DNA of 64,000 bases from an uncultured Muribaculaceae bacterium (GCA_944320595.1 CALUIB010000005.1:62001-126000), one strand, 5' to 3'; counted from the first letter of the stretch, positions 44,940 through 52,003 are shown. Notes: a model not told the origin generated them from the letters alone. Numbers and translations are program-made.

Positions 44940-45191
44940 CTAAAATAGTTGCCCCCAGTTTCTGAATTGACGTACAAAAAACGGGCTTAGCGTCGCTGCC
45001 TCGCCCATATCTTTCTTTATGTGGAATATATCCGTTTTTGCGCCGTCGGGGTTGGGCAAGCCCACAAACGCCGTCATTTGCGTTCTGACGGCGTTTTGCC
45101 CGTCGGCTGATAGTTTTACCTCCCACGGCGTGGAACGCCGCCATATCGCATTACCGCAAGCCGTGGGGCATAACATAAACAGTGCCGTCAT
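44940..45191 (-). CDS. Hypothetical small protein at the left end of the element (doubtful)
   Basis: An 83-codon frame from an ATG at 45189-45191. The product (for example SADGQNAVRTQMTAFVGLPN, GAKTDIFHIKKDMGEAAT) has a plausible protein composition and no known motif. It lies downstream of the DUF5681-type gene and upstream of the terminator at 44744. Two other frames overlap it (44887-45144 minus, 45019-45243 plus), and a hairpin covers its start. The region 44786-45219 may therefore be non-coding or hold a conserved DNA or RNA signal. I do not recognise it. Confidence 0.3.
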   Translation of the reverse strand: MTALFMLCPTACGNAIWRRSTPWEVKLSADGQNAVRTQMTAFVGLPNPDGAKTDIFHIKKDMGEAATLSPFFVRQFRNWGQLF

Positions 45192-45213
45192 GGCTTTCAC
45201 CTCAACGGCACTG
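45180..45213 (-). terminator. Hairpin after the DUF5681-type gene
   Basis: CAGTGCCGT (45180-45188) and ACGGCACTG (45205-45213) form a 9-bp stem with a 16-base loop, 6 bases after the stop codon at 45220. On the minus strand it is followed by TTTATGTTATG, which is only partly T-rich. Confidence 0.45.
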
Positions 45214-45219
45214 CATCTC

Positions 45220-45570
45220 TTAGTCGCTGCATTCCCCCCTTAAAGCCTTGTCCCGGTAGTCGAGCAACCTGTCCGCCATCTCGCATATCACGTCATCGGG
45301 CACCATAGACAAATCGATTATCGGTTCTTGCTGCCTGTCGCTCGTCACTGAAAGCTCCGTCTTTGGCTTTGGCACTATGTACTGCATGAATTTTTCAAGC
45401 ACCGCAAGCCGCTCCCTCGGTTCAAGCTGCCGCAAATCCTCCTCAATCTGCTCCCTATTACGGTCTATGAGGTCGGCAAGCCACTCCTTTACCGTTCCCG
45501 TCACCTTGTTGGGCGTTCCTTTCTTGCGGCCTCCCATGCGCCCCTTGCCGTCGTTCTTTTGTCGTGCCAT
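45220..45570 (-). CDS. DUF5681-type protein
   Basis: The 116-residue protein starts with a basic stretch containing GRMGGRKKGTPNKVTGTVKE, the mark of DUF5681, and then helical, acidic segments (RNREQIEEDLRQLEPRERLA, then MVPDDVICEMADRLLDYRDK). Such proteins are frequent in phages and mobile elements, often near packaging or replication genes. A DNA-binding role is likely from the basic N-terminus but is not demonstrated. It follows the resolvase gene by 53 bases in the element's minus-strand operon. Confidence 0.65.
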   Translation of the reverse strand: MARQKNDGKGRMGGRKKGTPNKVTGTVKEWLADLIDRNREQIEEDLRQLEPRERLAVLEKFMQYIVPKPKTELSVTSDRQQEPIIDLSMVPDDVICEMADRLLDYRDKALRGECSD

Positions 45571-45623
45571 AGTCTCTTGTCTTTGAATTAAACAAACTAA
45601 TTAAAACTACCATAGTATCAACG

Positions 45624-46007
45624 TCAACCGAAAAGCCGTTTTTGCTCGTTCACTTCCAACAGGGCGAACTCCACCCTCGGGCTGCACCTGTCGATATGCT
45701 TTTCAGCCTCGATTTGGTAACATAGCCTGTCATCGGTTATCGCCTCCGCCATTTGCAGACAATCCAAAAGCGTCTTTATGCTGTTGTCAAGGTCGAAACG
45801 CTCCGAGCCGTGCCACACACGGGCAAACAGCTTGAAACGTGAGGATATGCGCCTGCCCCTGTACTTGGTGCATTGCCGCAAGAAACTACGCTCGTAAGCT
45901 CGTATCGCCGCGTCTTTGATGATACGCCGTGTGCCACCCTTGCCAGGCACAGCTTGATAGTGGTTGGCCTTGCCGACTATCTGCCCGAATATCGTTTCAG
46001 TCTCCAT
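45624..46007 (-). CDS. RusA-type Holliday junction resolvase
   Basis: The 127-residue protein has the RusA core RFDLDNSIKTLLDCLQMAEA followed by ITDDRLCYQIEAEK. The acidic residues (two Asp in FDLDN and the DD pair) form the metal-binding active site, and the length matches RusA (about 120). It resolves branched recombination or replication intermediates. RusA is typical of phages and phage-derived elements. It lies 39 bases after the primase gene. Confidence 0.8.
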   Translation of the reverse strand: METETIFGQIVGKANHYQAVPGKGGTRRIIKDAAIRAYERSFLRQCTKYRGRRISSRFKLFARVWHGSERFDLDNSIKTLLDCLQMAEAITDDRLCYQIEAEKHIDRCSPRVEFALLEVNEQKRLFG

Positions 46008-46046
46008 GCCTCAAATGAAATTTACGTTTGCCCTGCTCGGACTGAC

Positions 46047-47027
46047 TTAATAATCTTCGAGCCACTTGCACACTTGCCCCAACGTGGCACGTGACTTGCT
46101 GCCAATGATGTGGTCGGCAATGTCAAACTTGGGGGCGCAGCTTTCCCAACCTCGGTCATCGGGGGTGGGATAGCCCTCACGTTCAGCCCACGGCGATAGC
46201 ATTACCGAATGGCAGATACCTTGCAACATTGGCAACTTGTCTCGCCACAGCGGTATCGCGTCAATGTCGGGGAACACCATAACACGACGGCCTGCAAGCG
46301 ATGCGCACCGAGCCTGTGTCAACCCTTGGCAACCTCCGCACGATAACCAAATGTACTGCGGCACTTCCATTGCGCATATTACGGCGGTCTTTTCTCCCTC
46401 AACTACACAAACAGTCGTATCGGGCTGCCAAGGCAACAGATGCTCCCCAAACAGGCATTGCCGCAATTGGTAGTCGGCAGTGGTCTTGCCCTGTTTGCGC
46501 ATAAGACGCGCGTGTAGCCAATCCACATGGTCGCCCATGTCGGACTTTACCCTGTGTCCGTCCAAGCCATACTGCATTATCTTTCCCGTGCGGCACTGCC
46601 CTGTCGTGTCAATCTGCGGATAAATCACTTCACGGCGACGGGTACTGCCGAGGTGGTAGAGTGCCGTAACAGTCGCAAGCTGCCCTTTGTCATAGTATCT
46701 GCCAAGCCAATCCATGAGCGTGTTGGCGATGCTTTCGCTCCGTTCTACCAACTGCATCGGAATGTAGCTCGTTTGGGCGGGCATTGCCCTCGGCGTTGAG
46801 GCCGCGAAATTCCGTGCCGTGCGTCTTGTGGAATTGGCTGCGAAATAGTCTCGCGGCGTAAAGTGATACCCACACTTGTTGATGTGGTCGCACTTCCCGA
46901 CTTCGGGCGATAATGGGTTTCCGCTGCTGTCAACATACAGCGTGAAACAATTCGGGCGGTGGCAGCTGGGGCAAGTGTGGCGGCTGCCACGCCCGGCGTA
47001 TTTTTGTAGTTTATATTTTGCTGTCAT
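46047..47027 (-). CDS. Zinc-finger/Toprim primase-like protein of the element
   Basis: The 326-residue protein has an N-terminal zinc ribbon (HTCPSCHRPNCFTLYVD, then GKCDHINKCGYHFTPRDYF, about residues 17-60). Later, VCVVEGEKTAVICAM carries the Toprim Glu and VMVFPDIDA the Toprim Asp motif. The set resembles the DUF6371/primase proteins of Bacteroides mobile elements and should make primers at the element's origin. The candidate origin lies directly upstream of its start (47028-47170), between it and the helicase gene. Confidence 0.78.
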   Translation of the reverse strand: MTAKYKLQKYAGRGSRHTCPSCHRPNCFTLYVDSSGNPLSPEVGKCDHINKCGYHFTPRDYFAANSTRRTARNFAASTPRAMPAQTSYIPMQLVERSESIANTLMDWLGRYYDKGQLATVTALYHLGSTRRREVIYPQIDTTGQCRTGKIMQYGLDGHRVKSDMGDHVDWLHARLMRKQGKTTADYQLRQCLFGEHLLPWQPDTTVCVVEGEKTAVICAMEVPQYIWLSCGGCQGLTQARCASLAGRRVMVFPDIDAIPLWRDKLPMLQGICHSVMLSPWAEREGYPTPDDRGWESCAPKFDIADHIIGSKSRATLGQVCKWLEDY

Positions 47028-47062
47028 TTTGCATCAATAATAAATATTAAAAAATGGAGTTT

Positions 47063-47163
47063 GGTATAAGGTATAATTAGGTATAATTTAAGGTATAATA
47101 TACCTGTGCAGGGATTGGTATAAACAATCCCCCCTATATGTAATATAGGGGGTTGGTTATACC
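47063..47163. other. Candidate replication origin: GGTATAA iterons and a palindrome
   Basis: GGTATAA occurs at 47063, 47070, 47080, 47092 and 47117 on the plus strand and inverted (TTATACC) at 47157-47163. A further copy is at 47196, inside the helicase gene. GGTATAATATACC (47092-47104) is a palindrome. CCCCCTATAT and ATATAGGGGG, with a GTA loop, make a perfect 10-bp hairpin at 47130-47152. The block is AT-rich, non-coding and lies between the helicase and primase genes, where element origins are often found. Confidence 0.6.
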
Positions 47164-47170
47164 TACTGCA

Positions 47171-48202
47171 CTACACCCTTGTTTCCTGCTTTTTAGGTAT
47201 AAGTACATACGCCCTATTTTTAGTCTGTAACATTCCCATCTCCTTGGCTTGCCGAATGTGGTTCTTTGCCGTTGGGCAAGAAACAGCCGCCTCGACTTGG
47301 TAAGCTGCCACTAATTCACTATACCCCATCTCCGGCTGCTTATTGAAACACAATTCAAGCACACGGCGTATTTTAACCTCCCTTTCATTGCCGTCGGCCT
47401 GGATAGCTCCGCATTTGAAACACCCCTCGCTGTCGATTGTGAATGACACGTCAGAGCATGGAATATTGCGGCTGTCGGTGCAAGTGACTGTAAAGCACCC
47501 GTCTTTCTTTCTCACCTCAAAGCAATCGGCCAACTTGTTCAATAGCTCCGTGCCAAGATGCCCTCGCATATTGTCATCGTCACGTGCCTTGTTTTGGTGC
47601 AACACGCACAAAATGGTACAGCCCTGCTCGGCTGTGAGCGTGAGCAACCATTGTATCACCTCGCTGCTTTCGTTGAGGTCGTTGAAATTGTGCAACAGGT
47701 CTCGAATGCCGTCGATAACCACCATAGTGGGCTGCTCCGCCGAAATGGCCTGGGTGATGTATTGGCGGCGTTCCTCGGGTGTCTGGCTGCGCATGGTGAA
47801 CGGCATGAAGTCTGCATGGTTAGCCGACGAAGTGCGTCCTGCCAATCGCAGCGCACGGCGGCAACACTTATGCAGGCTTGCTCGGCTCTGTTCGGTGTCG
47901 AACACAAGCACCTTGCCTTGCTTAATTATAGGGGTCACGTTACCTCTCTGCTCGCCTGCCAACATCGCCCCTGCAAGGTAGTAGGCAAATTGGCTCTTGC
48001 CCATCTTCGCCCGTCCTTTGATGCCTATCAGTTCACCTGCCGGGATTGTAGGAACTCCGCCAATGCTGAACAAAAAACGCGTGTCAGCGGTGTCGGTGGA
48101 TAGGTCAAGCAAATATTGCAGGTACTCTCGCTCCTGCTGTTCGGCTTGCTCTTGTAGCCGTCGCTCGTCTGCGGCAAGCATTGCGGCCATGTCGTTACTC
48201 AT
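47171..48202 (-). CDS. RepA-like AAA replicative helicase of the element
   Basis: The 343-residue protein is a RecA-fold ATPase. Walker A is GRAKMGKSQF, KVLVFDTEQSRASLHK is the next strand, Walker B is TMVVIDGIRDLL, and CTILCVLHQNKARDD is the sensor segment with His-Gln. This matches RepA-type hexameric helicases (RSF1010 RepA family) found in plasmids and satellites. A C-terminal helix-turn-helix-like region (YSELVAAYQVEAAVSCPTAK) could bind DNA. It overlaps the excisionase gene by 8 bases. Confidence 0.8.
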   Translation of the reverse strand: MSNDMAAMLAADERRLQEQAEQQEREYLQYLLDLSTDTADTRFLFSIGGVPTIPAGELIGIKGRAKMGKSQFAYYLAGAMLAGEQRGNVTPIIKQGKVLVFDTEQSRASLHKCCRRALRLAGRTSSANHADFMPFTMRSQTPEERRQYITQAISAEQPTMVVIDGIRDLLHNFNDLNESSEVIQWLLTLTAEQGCTILCVLHQNKARDDDNMRGHLGTELLNKLADCFEVRKKDGCFTVTCTDSRNIPCSDVSFTIDSEGCFKCGAIQADGNEREVKIRRVLELCFNKQPEMGYSELVAAYQVEAAVSCPTAKNHIRQAKEMGMLQTKNRAYVLIPKKQETRV

Positions 48203-48488
48203 GGTTCAGCCCCTCCGTCAGCCTTGCGACATCGCTGCCGCGGTAAAAGATTTTCTTGCCGATTTTCACCTTTCGCAGGTAGCCTGTCTTGTCCCACCGC
48301 CATAGTGTGGAAAGGTCAACGGATAGCCGCTCGGCGCATTCCTTGGCCGTGAGGTAGGTTTCTTCCTTTTGCTGCTTGGCTGCCGCCTGTGCCTCTGCCT
48401 GCCATTCAAGGAACAGCTCCCGCAGGTCGAGCGCATTGACAACAAGCTGCACACTTGCGCCCGTATTAATTATGTCTTTGACGTTCAT
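48195..48488 (-). CDS. Excisionase-type helix-turn-helix protein
   Basis: The 97-residue protein ends with a MerR-like winged helix (LTAKECAERLSVDLSTLWRW, then GYLRKVKIGKKIFYRGSDVA), the HTH_17 type used by excisionases and small regulators in Bacteroides elements. The N-terminal helix is rich in Ala, Gln and Lys. It is the first gene of the replication operon and likely controls excision, transcription or both. A promoter box lies upstream (48604-48611) and an operator-like palindrome at 48649-48680. Confidence 0.78.
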   Translation of the reverse strand: MNVKDIINTGASVQLVVNALDLRELFLEWQAEAQAAAKQQKEETYLTAKECAERLSVDLSTLWRWDKTGYLRKVKIGKKIFYRGSDVARLTEGLNHE

Positions 48489-48603
48489 ATTTTAGATTAT
48501 TGAACGTGATGGGCGGCGTTGCTCCCCTTGCTGTCGGTTTACACTTCTTTCCCAATATTTCCGCGCCCTCAACGGCGGTACAGCTTTACCGCCTCCGACA
48601 TTG

Positions 48604-48635
48604 CAAAGGTATGTGCCGAGTACAAGGGCATAAAA
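48604..48635 (-). promoter_or_regulatory. Promoter of the element's excisionase-replication operon
   Basis: TTTT (48632-48635), 20 bases, TACCTTTG (48604-48611) on the minus strand; the -7 box is exact and the -33 box 3 of 4. The leader to the excisionase ATG is about 110 bases. Confidence 0.5.
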
Positions 48636-48648
48636 AAATTTAGATTTA

Positions 48649-48680
48649 TGTGGGTTTATATAAACCTACATAAACCTACG
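48649..48680. promoter_or_regulatory. Operator-like palindrome upstream of the replication operon
   Basis: TGTGGGTTTATATAAACC continuing to TACA (48649-48670) is a 22-bp palindrome with one mismatch; its core GGTTTATATAAACC is perfect. TAAACCTAC then repeats in tandem (48661-48669 and 48671-48679). Three half-sites therefore lie just upstream of the -33 box, a place suited to an activator or a repressor. Confidence 0.5.
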
Positions 48681-48700
48681 TTTGCAGTCAAACGCAATAG

Positions 48701-49375
48701 TTACTTAAATTTAATTAGTATCTTATTCGCCCTATCAAGCGCATTCTCATTGTTATCACTCATGTAATTTGCTATTGCCTGCCAAGTACCAATCAAATTA
48801 AATTCACTCCTAAACTCTGCTTGTGTCGGGTTTCTTGTCAGATAACCGTCAAGCCGTGCTTTCAACAGCACAGCCCCAACATCTGCTCCTCTCCTGCCAT
48901 CAATCAAGCCGTGCAGCCGTTCAAGTACCTGTTCCTTATTTTGGTGCTGAATGATTGATGCAAATGTCGGCTTGGGCTTTTCCTTTTTCACCGGCTCTTT
49001 ATTCGCTGCCTGCTGCCCGGTCGCTGTCGGTTGGGGCTGAATATTCGCCAGTTCCAATAATGCGGCTTTTACAGCCTCCGCAAGCACATAATTCCAAATA
49101 ATGATGCCAACATTGTACCTGTCGCACTTCATGTCATCATTTGCAAAAGTCCGCATCGCCCTCATTTCGCGCTCCCATTCTGCAATCCTGCTATCAAGAT
49201 ATTCTTCACGGCCAACAGTGGTATCGTTTAACTTTGCGACTTCTACCCCCACCCAATGTGCCAATTTTCCATCAAATCCCAATGCGGCCATATTGTCCTT
49301 AAACGCTTGTACAGCCTCATCAAATCCATGCTTGTGTAAAATATCGTATAACCACTTATTCTGCTTGTAATCCAT
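48701..49375 (-). CDS. Hypothetical protein of the element
   Basis: The 224-residue protein has no motif I can name. The N-terminal half is helical (WLYDILHKHGFDEAVQAFKD, then ARYNV-like segment CDRYNVGIIIWNYVLAEAVK). A Pro/Lys linker follows at about 120-145, and then a helical C-terminal domain (LERLHGLIDGRRGADVGAVL, AEFRSEFNLIG). It has no signal peptide or membrane segment. It follows the integrase gene by 17 bases. Similar two-domain proteins next to integrases occur in Bacteroides elements, as far as I recall. A regulatory role is a guess. Confidence 0.6.
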   Translation of the reverse strand: MDYKQNKWLYDILHKHGFDEAVQAFKDNMAALGFDGKLAHWVGVEVAKLNDTTVGREEYLDSRIAEWEREMRAMRTFANDDMKCDRYNVGIIIWNYVLAEAVKAALLELANIQPQPTATGQQAANKEPVKKEKPKPTFASIIQHQNKEQVLERLHGLIDGRRGADVGAVLLKARLDGYLTRNPTQAEFRSEFNLIGTWQAIANYMSDNNENALDRANKILIKFK

Positions 49376-49392
49376 ATTACTGCCTATTTAAG

Positions 49393-50832
49393 TCATTCTA
49401 TAAGTTTCACTATTTCCATTTTCAGTTCATCGTCAATCTCACGGTACCGGGCAAATGCACGGCTCCCTTCTGAATGTCCGCTCATAGGGGCTATGAGGTT
49501 TGGGTCTTTCACTTGTTTATAAATGTTGCCCACAAAGCAACGGCGAGCCATGTGCGACGATGCAACCTCGTTGATTGGGCGTTGCACTTCCTGCCCCGTC
49601 ACGCTGTCGAGTATCGTAACAAGCCGGGTAATTCCACACACCGTAAATATTTCCTTAATTGCATTGTTGTATTTCTGTGCCGATATGAATGGCAGCAACT
49701 TGCCACTGGGGGCTGTACCACGCCACTTGCTTAGTATCTCGGCAGCCCTATCATTGAGGGGAACACGCACCACCTTTGGGCGTTCACCCTTGGTTTTCGT
49801 GGGAATATATTCCACAAATCCATTGACAACATTCTCATTGGTCAGACGCAACAGGTCGCTCACCCTGCAACCGATGCAGCACTGAAAGATGAAAACATCA
49901 CGCTGCACCTCCAGCGCAGGGTGTTCCGATAGGTCAAAGTCGGCAATGGCGTTGCGTTCTTCAAGCGTGATGTAATATGGAGTGCCATAACGCTCCGATG
50001 TTGTTCCCTCAAACCCTCGGAAAGGGTCATTGTCTGTTATGCCCTTTTCATTTAGCCAATGGAAAAACGCCCGTAGCTTGTTGAACAGCGCGGCAATTGT
50101 ATTGCTCCCCCTCGGCTGTGGCTTTGGGCTGCGCCGCTTGGTGTCGGTGGTGGCTGGGAACTTGTCAAACACCCTGGGATATTCTTCAAGCAAAGAATGT
50201 TCGTTGCTAAGATACGACTCAATATCTTCAAGCGTTTCATGGTCAACGGTATCAATGTCGAGCGCAAAGTCTTTTCGCTTGCGGTCGGTCAGGCGGACAA
50301 ACATCTCGTAACGGTGCAGGGCGCGAACCAACACGTCAAAATTCCTTTTCCACACTTCCGACTTGTCACCCTCGCGCTTGCCGTTCACCCGTTTCTTGGC
50401 ATTGTTGCGATAGTCTGCCATAAGGTCAAAAAAGGAATAGCTTGCATATTGCTCCGGGTTTTGCGCACGTTCAATCAAAGTGCTTACAGATGCCGCCGTC
50501 AATGATGCAGCATCTAAATTCTTGCACAACGATAGCACATTCTCAACCCAATCTTTTGTAACAATATCATTCGGGAACATTTCACAAAGCCTCAACACTT
50601 TCGCCTCGAACTGCTTTAATTGTGTTTCCTTTTCGGCCATTTCGATGCGCTCCATGCCCACGGACTTGCCATAATTCATGCGTTCCTTTACGGCATCCCA
50701 TCTCTTTTCGGGAATGAAGATGCCAGTCTTTAACCGCAGTTTTTGATTTTTGTTGATTGATACGCGAAATAGTATTTGACTATATCCGCGCCCGTCCTTT
50801 TGTGCCGACAATGACTTCTTAATTGTTGCCAT
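49393..50832 (-). CDS. Tyrosine integrase of the tRNA-Leu element
   Basis: The 479-residue recombinase has an N-terminal arm-binding domain (YSQILFRVSINKNQKLRLKT, GIFIPEKRWDAVKERMNYGK), a core-binding SAM-like domain and a catalytic domain. The catalytic residues visible are Arg in CIGCRVSDLLRL, His-x-x-Arg in SSHMARRCF, His in SGHSEG and the nucleophile Tyr in AFARYRE about 17 residues from the end. It should integrate and, with the excisionase, excise the element at the tRNA-Leu 3' end. Its gene is the last before the right att repeat. A TACCTTTG box at 50857-50864 precedes it. Confidence 0.94.
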   Translation of the reverse strand: MATIKKSLSAQKDGRGYSQILFRVSINKNQKLRLKTGIFIPEKRWDAVKERMNYGKSVGMERIEMAEKETQLKQFEAKVLRLCEMFPNDIVTKDWVENVLSLCKNLDAASLTAASVSTLIERAQNPEQYASYSFFDLMADYRNNAKKRVNGKREGDKSEVWKRNFDVLVRALHRYEMFVRLTDRKRKDFALDIDTVDHETLEDIESYLSNEHSLLEEYPRVFDKFPATTDTKRRSPKPQPRGSNTIAALFNKLRAFFHWLNEKGITDNDPFRGFEGTTSERYGTPYYITLEERNAIADFDLSEHPALEVQRDVFIFQCCIGCRVSDLLRLTNENVVNGFVEYIPTKTKGERPKVVRVPLNDRAAEILSKWRGTAPSGKLLPFISAQKYNNAIKEIFTVCGITRLVTILDSVTGQEVQRPINEVASSHMARRCFVGNIYKQVKDPNLIAPMSGHSEGSRAFARYREIDDELKMEIVKLIE

Positions 50833-50873
50833 AATATATATTGTTCAAGCGTGTCACAAAGGTAATTAATTTA

Positions 50874-50917
50874 GGAGGACAAAAGCAATTTTTTGTCCTC
50901 CTTTTGTCCTCCAAATC
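50874..50917. repeat. Integrase arm-type sites, right cluster, overlapping the integrase promoter
   Basis: TTTTGTCCTCC occurs at 50891-50901 and 50902-50912, followed by AAATC as at the left end. An inverted copy (GGAGGACAAAA) is at 50874-50884. The inverted copy lies between the integrase -7 box (50857-50864, TACCTTTG on the minus strand) and the -33 region, so integrase binding could shut off its own gene. Confidence 0.6.
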
Positions 50918-51027
50918 TCAATTTAGCACAATTTAACGCAATTTTGGGCAATCGCCTTTTAGTATAACACACTGAAAATCAATACTATTAGATTGAATGA
51001 CATTTTGCGGCATTTTATATTTAATAT

Positions 51028-51087
51028 TCCCGCTCCGAGTACAAAACAAATCGCTAACTGTCAACATATTAGATAGTTAGCGATTTT
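51028..51087 (+). repeat. Attachment repeat, right copy (tRNA 3' fragment plus terminator)
   Basis: The copy holds the last 14 bases of tRNA-Leu and the following terminator. AAATCGCTAACT and AGTTAGCGATTT pair perfectly around the loop (51048-51086), followed by TCTTTT. Compared with the left copy, five bases differ, two in the loop and three in the stem, and every stem change keeps pairing in RNA. No tRNA 5' part precedes it. Confidence 0.9.
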
Positions 51088-51130
51088 CTTTTACCCTTAA
51101 TGTCACTTGGATGCCGCAGCATCTTGGGCA

Positions 51131-51286
51131 TCAGCCATTCTCCGTGCCGTTGCCCTCCTTTTCACGGGCAAGGCGCTGCTTGTAGGCTTTCAGCTGCTTT
51201 TGGAAAAGCAACTTCTTTTGCCGTTCCTTGGCTGCTTTCCGTGCAAGGTAGGCTTCATACTGGTTTTCAAGATAATTGTCGGCCAT
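51131..51286 (-). CDS. Small charged conserved Bacteroidales protein
   Basis: Read directly from the minus strand: ATG 51284-51286, TGA 51131-51133, 51 codons. The product starts MADNYLENQYEAYLARKAAK and is a single Lys/Arg/Gln-rich helix. Short proteins opening with MADNYLE are widespread in Bacteroidales and are often labelled only as hypothetical. This is from memory and was not checked. It precedes no obvious partner; the SIMPL gene lies 9 bases upstream on the same strand. Confidence 0.7.
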   Translation of the reverse strand: MADNYLENQYEAYLARKAAKERQKKLLFQKQLKAYKQRLAREKEGNGTENG

Positions 51287-51295
51287 AGTCCATGC

Positions 51296-52003
51296 TTATT
51301 TTAATTCAAAACGCACCCTCACTGTTGCTTGCAGCGTTATGGTGCGGAAGTTGTCGTATCCCCCGGTAGTGTTGCTTGCCACATTGCTCGCTTGCAGGCT
51401 TGCAGCAGCGGTTTCCATAAAGCCTCCGCCGGCAGGCTCTTCAATCGACAGCACATTCCCTACTTGCGCACCCAAAGCCTGCGCCATGTAGCAGGCTTTA
51501 TCACGCGCAGCCTCCAGCGCCTCGATGCGGCACTGATGCCTGTAGCGGTCGATGTTGTCACATTCGAGTTGCCCCACTCGCATATACTCCACCGCGCGGC
51601 GGTCGATAGCGGCATTAATCGAGTCGATTGTCGCAAAATCATTGAGTGTTACATCGTAGCACTTCGATATGCAAAAAGGTTTCCCCTCGTTGCGCCACCC
51701 ATAATCGCCTACTTCCACCACCCTTACGCAACTGTCGGCAATGCCTATACTGCGCAATCGGGCTGTAAACATCGAGTCTATTTGCGCCATTGGCACCTGT
51801 GTGCGGTATTCTTCGGGCTTTTTGCCTTCAAATTCTTCAATGAAGTATTCCTTCAAGCTCACCATGTAATGAATCTTGTCGGGTACGACCTTGACTTGCG
51901 ACACGCCGCTCACCTCGATATACCTCGCCCCTACAGTCTCGGCTTGCAATGCCGCCATCGACGACATTACCACGGCCATGAACATCATTAATACAGTTTT
52001 CAT
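51296..52003 (-). CDS. SIMPL-domain (DUF541) exported protein
   Basis: The start is set at 52003 (MKTVLMMFMAVVMSSMAAL), which gives a clean signal peptide; an upstream ATG adds 11 polar residues. The 235-residue mature region has the SIMPL pattern: IEVSGVSQVKVVPDKIHYMV near the start and the central helix RIEALEAARDKACYMAQALG, then GNVLSIEEP and a C-terminal strand ATVRVRFELK. SIMPL proteins are periplasmic or outer-membrane associated, and their function is not settled. The gene probably shares a transcript with the small ORF downstream. Confidence 0.85.
   Translation of the reverse strand: MKTVLMMFMAVVMSSMAALQAETVGARYIEVSGVSQVKVVPDKIHYMVSLKEYFIEEFEGKKPEEYRTQVPMAQIDSMFTARLRSIGIADSCVRVVEVGDYGWRNEGKPFCISKCYDVTLNDFATIDSINAAIDRRAVEYMRVGQLECDNIDRYRHQCRIEALEAARDKACYMAQALGAQVGNVLSIEEPAGGGFMETAAASLQASNVASNTTGGYDNFRTITLQATVRVRFELK

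Larger units (their letters stand above)
44639..51059. mobile_element. 6.39-kb integrative element in tRNA-Leu, satellite-like
   Basis: The boundaries are the two identical 32-bp repeats at 44639-44670 and 51028-51059, which makes the unit 6389 bp. All recognised genes are on the minus strand: integrase, hypothetical protein, excisionase-type HTH, RepA-like helicase, primase, RusA-type resolvase and DUF5681-type protein. Arm-type sites (TTTTGTCCTCC) occur near both ends, and an iteron/palindrome region lies between the helicase and primase genes. There is no relaxase, conjugation, capsid, terminase large subunit or transposase gene. It may be a phage satellite, a mobilizable element moved in trans, or a reduced remnant. 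The first is favoured by RusA and DUF5681, which are phage-like. Confidence 0.85.

Noticed and set aside
44887..45243. Two further open frames overlapping the doubtful small gene of the element (44887-45144 minus, 45019-45243 plus)
   Set aside because: They overlap each other and the chosen frame in different phases and have no recognisable motif. At most one can be real, and I kept only the most protein-like, at low confidence.
44709..50917. The repeated TTTTGTCCTCC tracts as a CRISPR array
   Set aside because: There are only two or three copies at each end, with no spacers between them and no cas genes. Their position at both ends of the integrated unit fits integrase arm sites.
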